DNA of 64,000 nucleotides, taken from positions 112,501 through 176,500 of the forward strand of contig JAXDDX010000148.1 of NCBI GenBank assembly GCA_034670405.1, read 5' to 3'. The notes beneath the pieces were generated by a model, which saw only the letters and a list, made by a program, of their open reading frames with translations, searched no databases and was not told the DNA's origin. Position 1 is the stretch's first letter. Each line of letters opens with the position of its first letter. The stretch comes from Hoplostethus atlanticus. Its lineage: Eukaryota; Chordata; Actinopteri; Trachichthyiformes; Trachichthyidae. Position numbers and translations under genes: made by a program. Shown one piece after another: positions 36,516-64,000 of this stretch.

Positions 36516-39162
36516 AAATGTGAATAGTAATAACACAAAGTCTAAAATGATGAATGTTTCTTGCTCAGGTAAAACATGTGCTGGGAAATCAAACACACAA
36601 TAATGTCATGTTGAGGACATTTAGGGACAGCCAGACAGTGTACTGCCCCGTGTTGGCCTCATTACTCATTCTAAAGGTAATATTATTACTTTACTCATTA
36701 CTCACTGGCAGCACTACTTCGTTACCATACTTGTTCTACTACTTTCCGTTAGTTTCCTCTGCTGTGAGCGATCACAAAACCAAACAGCATCGATGTCAGA
36801 TGTTTCTGTGGTTCTTTTACTGGAGAAAATCAAAATAGTGAGATTACTTCCATCCAGAGAAAGTAACTTTTCTACCATTTCCCCTCTCAGCAGCTCAGTG
36901 TGAGAGGAAGACCACTAGTTATGATGAAAATGAATCAGAAGATGGAGGAGGATATAATGTTAGTTTTTAGATTCAACTTCAATCTGATATTAAGTTGGAT
37001 GGGTAACTGTAATAATATTACTAAGATTGAAATAGTAAATCATCACACTACTTGTTAGTGGGAAAAGTAATAATATTATGGTAACACATTACTAAGTAAC
37101 TCATTACCACCAAACCAACTTGGGGAGATAGAGTTTAACTGTGAGATACAGCAGAGTATCATCGGCATAGTGTCAAACTGAACACCAAACAGCCTACATG
37201 GTCTACTGCACAGGAACAGATTGACTGAAGACACCCAGAATGCATTTGATAGATGGTGACATGCAGGAGGAGGCGGAGTTCAACATCAAACCTGATCAAA
37301 ATTCATATTCAACAGCTTTGGAAACAGTTTTGAACTGATATAGAAAACCAAAAGCCATTAATGATTTATATCCTTTACTGCACATGCCATGTAAAATCCT
37401 GCTTCAGAGAGAATGAGTAAAATTAAGCTGTGTTCATTTTAAGAGTCATTTTAGACTTCACAGCAACAGCCTGGTTGTGTTTTAAATCCTTTTGAATCAG
37501 ATCAGTGTTAAATAGTTCTGCAGGATACATACAGTCTCTTCCAGTTGAATGTCATTATTCTGATATGATGAAACATAAATAAAATAATAGAACTACACAT
37601 GCAACAATAAATCCCCCTTCTTAAATGTGACTGATACACTGTCAGCATGTACTCTATAATATGTTGTCCTCAAAATTAAAGAAGGTACAAGTTTACTCAA
37701 CCAAACACAAAACTAACACCACTTACAGTTGGGTAGCCCCACCTACCCAAACGCCCCTAATATATTCCTCATAGACATGATCAATATAAGCAAAATATTC
37801 ATATTTTTACACAATTGTATAGATGTAAATCAAATATATACATGCTTTAACATGACAGCAAGTTATCCAATGCATACTATTTGGCAAGAAGTTACTGTGA
37901 AAATGCCTGTGAGCAGGTTAATGATGCGTACACCTGTAACAGATAAAGTTGATAGAAGACATGCAAAACTGACATTTCACCAATTATTCAAGTTCCTAAG
38001 AGGAAAGCCCTTTGGCGACGGATGTGTTCCTCTACTCTACTTTACACCAAACCCATGACTCCTGTTTAACTGAGAAATATCATTTCATCAAGTGGCCTCG
38101 GGTTTTTCTGCTCAGCTCTTCAATATTTTCTTTAGAGAATGTTCTACAACATTTTTGGAAGCCCCTGTACAAAAAGAGGTAGAAAGTGTGGTTTCAGATC
38201 AGATGAAAGGGTTTGATTTGTTTTTCTAAGAAAGGTCAATGGTCAATTTGGGAATTGGGTGTGACCACAGAATGTGTTTCTGGTCATTTCTACATAAAGA
38301 GGACTGGTCAACGGGAACGGTGAACAACTGATTCTGTAATCTATCTCAAATAAAACAATATGTACAGTGCAAACATCAGATCATCATTGCTGTAATTGTA
38401 AAGTAAACGTTGTACAACACACCGTACCAGAAGCTCACAAATACAACATATACTCACCTGAAGGCTAATCTATGCAAGGACAGGGTCTTATCTAGTCATA
38501 TAGTTGCATAATGAAGTTAAATAGTAGAAAGGTGCAAAGGATAAAAAACTCTGAAAGCAGACCGTCTGTTCAAGTTCCCTGTAAACCAAACAGCATCCAT
38601 CATGCAGGGCTGGCCTCACCTCGAGATTTAACGTCTCATCCTATCTTATCTTAAAAGCAACGTTAGAATACAATCAGGAGGAAGGTCGTCCATGGCTGCG
38701 TTGGTTCTGAGTCTCTGAGGAAAGAAGAGGCCGAAGTCTGTTTTATCCCGGGATGAAACCTCTCCAGACCTTCTATCACCTCCAGTCTCACCAGCAGTAT
38801 CTAGTATCCACCATGTTAACCTGTAGGAGCTTCATGGTTGTGCGTGTCACCAAAGACCTTTAGAAGATATCCTACTCAACAGTAAAAGACCTTCACCACG
38901 TGCAGCCACGCCATAATGGCTGAGCTGGTACACAACTGAAACGACTCATCACAAAATGGTAAATCTTAGCTCTGGATGTTCGCAGTACTTTCAACTTGGT
39001 GTAATTCTGTCCAAATAAATCTTTTCAGTGGAGGATATCTGCAACAGAAGGCCACACCAACACGGTGAGGTCAGACTATGGTTCACCATGACTTTGTCCT
39101 GGAAATAGAAATAGAAATAGAAATAGAGTGGAACCTCTCTGCTTCCTCCTCTCAGAAGACAA
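36516..39162. other. Intergenic DNA and probable camk4 3' UTR
   Basis: The right-hand part (about 38.5-39.16 kb) should be camk4 3' UTR on the minus strand; I could not place a clean polyadenylation signal. Pieces at 36660-36740 and 36990-37110 (GTAATAATATTACT, TAACTCATTACC) resemble the ends of the hAT copy at 44846-45632. A frame at 37729-38058 (109 codons) has no recognisable domain and no splice context. I do not call it a gene. Confidence 0.4.
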
Positions 39163-55800
<16,638 letters not shown>

Positions 55801-56650
55801 GACGACAGAACCCCCACACCAGACCAGACTGGACCAGGACCAGACTGGACCAGACCAGACAAGACCAGATCAGAATGGACCAGGACCAGACCTGGGCCTG
55901 AACCAGTACCGAACAGGCCAAGACCAGATCAGACCAAAACCAGTCGAGACCCAGACTGGACCAGTACCATGACCAGACCAGATCAGATCAGATCAGACCA
56001 GGACCAGGACCAGGACCAGGACAGACCAAATCCTCCTATAGGCCAGCTCAGTAATGCCCAGATTAAAGGAGCAGAGGATGATGCATGATCCCGGATCAGC
56101 AGCAGGAGGCGGTTCGGTCCACAGTCCGGATCCTCAAACTGATTTAAACCTCAGAGACCAGGACGACCGGATTCTCTCCTCATAAACCATCCAGTCAGAT
56201 CGGATCAGATCCAAATGTGTCGCAGCTTCCATCAGGCCTGAACCCGGTCAGCTGACGGACCGTCCCGGACCCGCCCGGTAACGGAGACGTTTATATTAAT
56301 ATTTATATTAATATTTATATTTTTCTAGCAGCGCAAAAGCAGCCATCCCTCCCTCGGCGACCACAAGCCTCCCGGTGAATCCAGGATCCGTCACCGCCTG
56401 GAAACCGGCAACACCGGAGGTTCGGTGAAGTTAACGGAGCTCCGTGTGATGGAAGAACAGCCGTCTGTCCGGGTCTGGGGCTCCGGTGTCGGTGGTTTGA
56501 TTCCCGGGCAGCACTGACACAGATGTCGGTGTCTGCTGATGCGGGCGGAGAGCTGCTGTAATCTCATCTGCCCGCCCTCCGCTCCGCTCCACCAATCAGG
56601 TCCTTGCACAGAGACACGCTGCACTCCTATTGGGAGACGGACTGCCAGTC
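55801..56650 (-). promoter_or_regulatory. camk4 5' UTR and promoter region
   Basis: Immediately upstream of the camk4 ATG is a run of ACCAGACCAG-type repeats (about 55815-56030). It is followed by a GC- and CpG-rich stretch (about 56100-56640) interrupted by an AT-rich TTTATATTAATA repeat near 56290. No TATA box at a fixed spacing is evident. A CpG-rich promoter is the likely reading; no start site can be fixed. Confidence 0.4.
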
Positions 56651-57039
56651 AGTGTGATTTCCACAGACAGAGCAGCCATCACCCAGAAACCATATGTTCA
56701 CACGGTGGGAATCAAACCTCCAACGGGTGGTAGTGCCCGGCCCAAGTACTGTCCTCCTGTCCTCCGTCTGTCCAACCCGAACCCTTTGGAGAATCAAATA
56801 TCAGAAACATTTTGATGTTTTCAGTAGGAAATTCTACAAACTGGTTTGATGTGGAAGAGTGCACCACCTGGCAGGACAGAAAAGTTTATGAAATAGTTTC
56901 CATCATAGTAGTGAATACAGGGTCCTCACCGGGGTGAGCTCTGACTGGAGGTCAGCTTTACCATAGACTCACTATCATATGGATATTATAGAAATATCAT
57001 AGGAATATAATAGGAATATCATAGGAATATTTTACTCCC

Positions 57040-57230
57040 GCCCATCTCTCTCCTTAACTCTTAGTCCATTACTGTAAATATTGTGTTGTTCTTTTATTGT
57101 AAATACTGTGTACTGTTGCCCTTTGCACATTCCCGTTGAGCATTGCCACTTTTTCATTTCACTGCACACCCCGTGTGTGTATGTGACAAATAAAGTTCTT
57201 GAATCTTGAATCTTGAATTTCCTGCCCCAA
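57040..57230 (+). mobile_element. Retroelement 3' tail
   Basis: GTATGTGACAAATAAAGTTC followed by TTGAATC repeated three times is a typical LINE or SINE 3' end with a short tandem tail. A similar ending (AATAAAGTTGAATCTCAAATC) is at about 58741-58775. No coding part is attached. Confidence 0.55.
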
Positions 57231-59815
57231 TACATGGTCATACATGGTTGTCTGTCACAGGACTAAGGGCTCTAAGGTCCTGACCTTTGACCTCCTTACT
57301 ACTCGTTTGCAATGTTGGTGATCTAGTAGTTGAAGCTTATTGTGGAGTCTCTCTGGATAAGAGAACCAGATAAATGCTTCAGATCTAAAGCTCAGCAAGA
57401 GAAGGTGAGGAGAATTCCCCTTGCTGAGTAGCAATGATGCACAGATGAGCACCAGCTGAGTGTCCTGTCAGTGTCCATGCTGGTGTGTCCAGGTGTGTCT
57501 TGACTCCTCATCATTATAACCCAAAGCTTCAGGTACACAGCTGCTGCTGCTCAACCTGAAGACTAAAGCACAGAGGCCAAGAATTAAACAAGGAAGACAT
57601 CACGGTCATCAAAGACGTGAAGGTCATCCAGGAGTTTCTGGAGTCTTGATCAGAAAACATTGGGGCAAAACTTATAGAGAAACCTGTCAACTTGTCCAAC
57701 TGTCTCCACTGAAGGATGCTTGTATACAAGCAGCACTATGACAGCTTTGTCCTCAGATTTCCTGCCTGTTAGATCAAAGATCTGAAGGATCTGAGGATCT
57801 GAAATGGAACTGGGGCGAGTCGTCCCTCCACTATCCCACCTGTTGTATGGATTCAGGGCACCAAGGAAAAGGCACTAAAATAGCATGACTGAATGGAGCG
57901 GTGGGACGGCGCCCCCTGGGCAGGACGCTACAGCAGAACTGGGACAGAGACCGTTTGGAAAAAAATCAAGACATGTATTTTTAACGGAGGGTGGATTGTA
58001 TTTTAATTCTTCAGTGGGGCGGGGCTTCACCACCCTCTCTGGGTCAGGTCATGAAACTTTTTAATCACTGTTTGAAGAAGTATTGCATTTTACACACTGT
58101 CCAGCTTCATAATAATAAATAAAAGCACAGGAGGAGGAGGAGGAGGAGGAGGTGAAACAGCCCTGGACTCTGAAGCCTCTTCAGTCTGCTCACTTCCTTT
58201 TTACCTTTTACACCACTTTTCATGTTTACGCTGCACTGGAGCGTCTGCAGGAAACAGTAAGTTTCCTATGATGATAAAACTGTTTCATTATGTTGTTAGA
58301 GGACAGCTGTGGCGGAGAGGAAAACTCTGACTGCTGTTTGAGTGTAGGCGCCTAACATCTATCTTGTAGACTCCACAGTCCTGCTGGGAAACATCAACGC
58401 TCATGTTGGTAACAGCTGGGAAACCTGGAGGGGCGTGACATTTAAAACAGCAAAGCAGAATGTAAAAACTAAGAAAAACAAACATAAATTACATAAAATG
58501 TAATTGTTTAAAACTTTAAATTGGCATATATTGTGTACGTTTCTTCAAATCCTATATAGTCATTATGTTACTACCTACAAGTCAAAGTTAGGGGCATCAT
58601 CACCAGGAAGTGGGCAAATTCCTGAATCGATTCACTTTACCACAGAAAGTAAATACTGGTATAGGGTATTTAATAATATAAGGGTCAGGCTCCACCAATC
58701 ACAACACATTATTGTCTCAGTACTTGTAATCTGTGCAATGACAATAAAGTTGAATCTCAAATCAAATCTAATCCAAAAACAACAACAACAACAACAATAA
58801 TAATAAAAGCAGTGAAATCTCCCTTTTTTGCATCGTAAATAGTAAATAAAGGTTTCGAGGTCAATAAGAAAACAATGCTACAGTAAAAATAAATAAAACT
58901 CAGGATTGTGATACCCTGTGATGTCCCCTGTCATATTGGAGTATTGGTTTCTTGAGACTTTTAATACTGAGCAGGTAGGACCACAGCAAACAGGCAAAAA
59001 TAGCAATAAGACTGAAAATCAGTTGAGTAAGGGCAATAAGAAAAAAATGCTACAGTTAAAATGATAAAAATTTAGGATTGTAAATCAATTAAAGGAGACC
59101 ATTTCATTCTATGATTCATTCTCATTTCATCTTCCTCCTATTTGTTACGTTTTTCAGTTCATGAATTAGCTGACCAATGGCTATACCTCCTTCATTGACC
59201 AAACATCATTCCATTCATTAAACCTTATTGCATGGGAAAATGTTATAGACACAATAATCATTTGAAAATAAAAAATTTGATCAACAGAAGAGAAAGAACA
59301 ATAAATATTAAAAGTGATTCACAGTCTATTCCTTAAAGGAACAGTTCAATACATCTGATTTGTCAAAAACATTTAATTTAATTTTGAATTCAGTGTGATA
59401 TGCAGGTGGTGACAACGACAGTAAGGTTGTAACTAAGTACTTTATGATGGGTCACTGTAATAATATTACTGAAATTGAAATAGTAATTCATTATACTATT
59501 CGCTACTGGAAAAAGTAATATTATTACTGTCACGCATTACCAATCAACACTGGTCTCCATATCAGGAAAATCACAATATAGAAATTTATCAAACATTAGG
59601 TTGTGACACTAACAGCAAACTTTACACTGCCACAACATCCATCCAATGACACTGTTTCCATTATGACTTATTATGACTGTATATCCATTCATTACTCTAC
59701 CAATGTTACGCTGAGAACACACTGAAGAAGTAATGATGTATGTTACTGCAAACTGCATACAGAGTGACAGAAGAAGATAAACTCCACAAACAAATATATG
59801 CACTTAACTTTATGT
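57231..59815. other. Intergenic DNA between camk4 and the FAM174 gene, left part
   Basis: No exon with a recognisable domain. GGAAACA|GTAAGT at about 58252 is a good donor with a GA-rich, TATA-less sequence upstream, so a noncoding first exon of an unseen plus-strand transcript is possible. A fragment at about 59455-59555 (GTAATAATATTACT, TCACGCATTACC) resembles the ends of the hAT copy at 44846. Confidence 0.3.
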
Positions 59816-59819
59816 TTAA

Positions 59820-61240
59820 GTAAGCAAGGCCGCTAGGACAGGGGCTTCCATTCTCAAACAACAAAGCCCAATTTCAAAATAAAAGCCCCAGAAAAATACT
59901 ATACTGTAAGCCCATATGGAAAAGATTTGTGGCGCCCCCTATTGGCCAATTTTAAGATAATTGTACAAACTTAGTTCAACATAAATATCTACCAAGTTTT
60001 GTGATGTTTGGACAAACTCATTGATTTATGGCAGAATTTGCGCCAGGCCCATGCACATGTTTGGAACTGGTGGCGCCCCCTATTGAGCGATTTTGTTAGC
60101 ACGTTGAGCTGGACTTGTGTGTCAAATTTCAAGTCAATCGGAGTCACGGTGTGAGGGGCGTGGCCTTTCCAAAATGGCCCTAATTACAGCGCCACCACCT
60201 GGCCGATTGGGCTCATGTTTCTTGGGAAGCATTTGCACATCATTTCCAGTTATTGGGCCAAGTTTCATGATTTTAGCTCATTCCTAGCTCATGGCTATTT
60301 GAGACGCAGCATAAGAATAATAAACCGGCACAAAAACAATAGGGTTCTACCCCTTAGGGGTTTGAATCCTAACTAGTAAAGGTTAGATTTTTTGAAGAAA
60401 ATTTGTGTGCTTTCTTCAGCTTCAAAATGTTTTTAAAAAAATGTAATCAGGAAGATTCTGTGTTAAGAAATCGTAGTAGTATAAGTAGTAAAAGCAGAAG
60501 TAATAGCAACACCAACAGTAGTAGTGGCAGAAGTAGTAGTATTAGCTGAAGTAGTAGTAGCAGAAATAGTAATAGTTGAAGTATTAGCAGAAGTAGTGGT
60601 TTGTGTTTTCTATTCAGTCATCAGTAAACCACAAACTGAGTCTCTGGTCTGTGGATATTGTCAAAGACAGCGAGGGTCACATGAGTCAGCCACCAGAGGG
60701 AGACAGAGACTGTCAAATGTGACTGTGGCTGTTAGTAATAGCTGCAGTAGAAATAGTAGTAGTTGGAAGTATTAGCAGAAGTAACAATGGTTACTAGTAG
60801 TAGATGTAGTAGCAGGAGTAGTAACAGCAGTAGTAGTAGTAGTAAAAGTAGTAGCAGGAGTAGTAGTTGTAGCAGTAGTAGTAGTAGTAGTAGTAGTTGA
60901 AGTATTAACAGAAAAAGTAAAAGCATTTACAGCTGTAGTAGTAGTAATAGTATTGAAAAATGTAATAGAAATCATAGTATTAAACATATAGAAGTGTATA
61001 TACAAGTGTAATCAAAAATTTGAATGACCGATCGTGATTCCAGGCTATGCTGAATTTTTCAAAGTTTGAACGGTGTTGATAGCTTAAATGGTGTGAAAGT
61101 AGTTGAGTGGTGAAGTTTGGGGCGGAAATAATAATAAAGAACTAAGTACAAGAACATAAGTGTTGCTTGCTGAAGCAAGCACACTAATAAACCGGAGCAA
61201 ACTCAATAGGGTTCTACCCCTTTGGGGTTTGAACCCTAAT
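59820..61240. repeat. Fish repeat with duplicated terminal motif and internal (AGT)n arrays
   Basis: The string CAATAGGGTTCTACCCCTT plus GGGGTTTGAA occurs at 60338-60368 and 61210-61240, each preceded by AATAAACCGG.(A/C)AAA. Upstream of the first, two copies of TGGCGCCCCCTATTG (59930 and 60070) belong to the same dispersed family. Between lie (AGT)n-type runs at about 60470-60600 and 60780-60960. Confidence 0.6.
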
Positions 61241-61244
61241 AATT

Positions 61245-61357
61245 AGGGATGGGCTGCTCGGGACTCATGCTCGATACTGTCTAGATCTTGTCGACACTCA
61301 CAGCGTCAGAACGACATCCTGAGATATGTTTCAAAACACCACCGGTCACGTGACGCC

Positions 61358-61392
<35 letters not shown>

Positions 61393-61905
61393 GTGTGTGT
61401 GTATGTGTGTGTGTGTATTAAAATAATATATATATATATTTATAGTTGTCCCAGTTAGTAGTAGCTTGGATTAGTCATGTTCCGTTGCACATGCACTTGA
61501 AAACACAATTCAATGTATGATTTCTAACTGCACTGTTATCTGAACAAACTATAGTCCATGTACTTGTTTACATTACAAAGACATTTGTTGTTGTGTCAAT
61601 TTTTACATTCTGTTTATTGTCTCATACAAATCAATCAATGAAAAAGTTTTGGCAAAATACTGATGTGCAAAAAGCCAAGTTCGATTATATACATCTTCAC
61701 AAATTGATAACATGTCCGACGTCTTACCGCTCAGCCATGGAAACTAAAGCGTAGTTGCGGGATAGATGCACAAGACTCTCAACACTCTCAGCTGCTATGA
61801 CTGCGACCACCACCAGATGTCACTGTCGAGTAAATGTTTCGAGCGTTTCATAAAGCGTCGACTCAAATGGTTCGGAAAGCCTCGTTCTGCACAGCCCTAC
61901 TATTA
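61245..61905. mobile_element. MITE-like element, probable hAT type
   Basis: The left end TTAGGGATGGGCTGC and the right end GCACAGCCCTA resemble TAGGG(C/A)TGTGC termini of fish hAT MITEs. Subterminal CGAGTC/GACTCG-type motifs lie near both ends. The interior has (GT)n and (TA)n runs. No exact target duplication was found. Confidence 0.45.
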
Positions 61906-62243
61906 ATCGGACAGGAAGTGAAAACCCGCCTGACAACAGACAGGTAAATGTACCTCTAATGTGACTTGTAGGAGGTCAGTTGATTGGTTGGCAGGTTGAT
62001 GTGGGTGAGTGCGCCTACGAGTCAAACTTAGGGAAAATGATAACCGACCGTCACGGAACTTGGATGACGTCACCAACAGGAAGTGGGAACTTCCTGGTTT
62101 GGATTCACTTCATGACAACAAAACGCAGCCCCAGAGTTTGGCTAACGCTACGTGTATTTGTCAAGCCCTGCGCAGTTGTGTAACGTTTTAGATAACCTGC
62201 TGTCCGCCGAGCTGTCTTTCCGGTTGAGCCTCGATAGCTGAAA

Positions 62244-63655
<1,412 letters not shown>

Positions 63656-64000
63656 TATTTAAACAACATGGTGACAACCTACAAGAAAACAATAAAAGGT
63701 GAAGAGATCAAACGACATCTGTAGAAATCACTACCGACCTCAGAGGTCAGCAGAGGTCGTCTGTTTGGTTTCATCCAATCGCCAGCAAGCTGTTGAACTT
63801 TGGCTTGTTGATCGGTTCCTGTATTGATCTGCTGATGCACGTCTCTGTTGTGTTGTGTTCAGGTGAGTCCTGGTTTCCTGTCTGGACCAAGGCAGAAGAC
63901 TTCCTGTTTAGTTTCGTCTGCTGCAGACGAGGAACCTGCCTGGTTCTGTCTGGAAGATACTGGAGAACTGGAGGGAGGCTCACAATGATTATGGATTGTA
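63656..64000. other. Window end, no gene identified
   Basis: AACAATAAAAGG near 63689 could be a polyadenylation signal for the FAM174 gene. TGTTGTGTTCAG at about 63851-63862 is an acceptor-like site. I cannot tell whether a last exon lies beyond it. Confidence 0.3.

Noticed and set aside
37729..38058. 109-codon plus-strand gene
   Set aside because: No domain recognised, no splice or promoter context, and AT-rich repeat-like surroundings.

Overview
The window is nuclear DNA from a ray-finned (teleost) fish. The evidence is short exons with GT-AG introns, vertebrate gene families (elavl1, camk4, FAM174), and a dense load of fish-type repeats: tRNA-derived SINEs, hAT and Harbinger-like DNA transposons, LINE fragments, and long (CA)n, (GA)n and trinucleotide runs. 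No gene is bacterial or viral. I rebuilt gene models by hand from splice sites and reading-frame continuity. No database search was possible, so names rest on remembered family motifs.

Layout, left to right. (1) 1-6.3 kb: repeats only, including a pair of ~230-bp inverted arms and a Harbinger-like element. (2) 6.3-16.4 kb, minus strand: a complete elavl1 (HuR) gene, seven coding exons and 364 residues, with a LINE filling most of its first intron. (3) 17-19.2 kb: DNA transposon and microsatellites; at 19.36 kb an orphan plus-strand signal-peptide exon with its own CCAAT and TATA-like boxes. (4) 21.2-25.8 kb, minus strand: a type II membrane coiled-coil protein with five N-glycosylation sequons and a hydrophobic C-terminal tail, i.e. 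the BST2/tetherin layout. (5) 26-31 kb: nested repeats, including a 54-bp tandem array that multiplies the reverse-transcriptase YADD box and is split by an hAT copy with a perfect 8-bp target duplication. (6) 32.4-36.5 kb, plus strand: two adjacent immunoglobulin-type genes. The first encodes a signal peptide plus one V domain and stops there. The second encodes a signal peptide, a germline J-like exon and a C1-type constant domain. Together they match the VpreB plus lambda-5 (IGLL1) layout of the mammalian surrogate light chain. (7) 39.1-56 kb, minus strand: camk4, eleven coding exons, with a probable one-base frame disruption in a C8 tract of the last exon. (8) 56-62 kb: repeat-rich intergenic DNA. 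(9) 62.2-63.0 kb, plus strand: a FAM174 family membrane protein, closest in length to FAM174C.

The most interesting parts are the V-only / J-C gene pair and the tetherin-like gene next to it. Both look like immune genes; the second Ig gene has a PU.1-like site just upstream, and the tetherin-like gene has an interferon-response half site and a kappaB-like site. If the models hold, this is a small immune cluster between two housekeeping or signalling genes. The two Ig products would be expected to pair noncovalently into a light-chain-like module, as VpreB and lambda-5 do. That functional reading is inference; the exon structures are read directly from the sequence.
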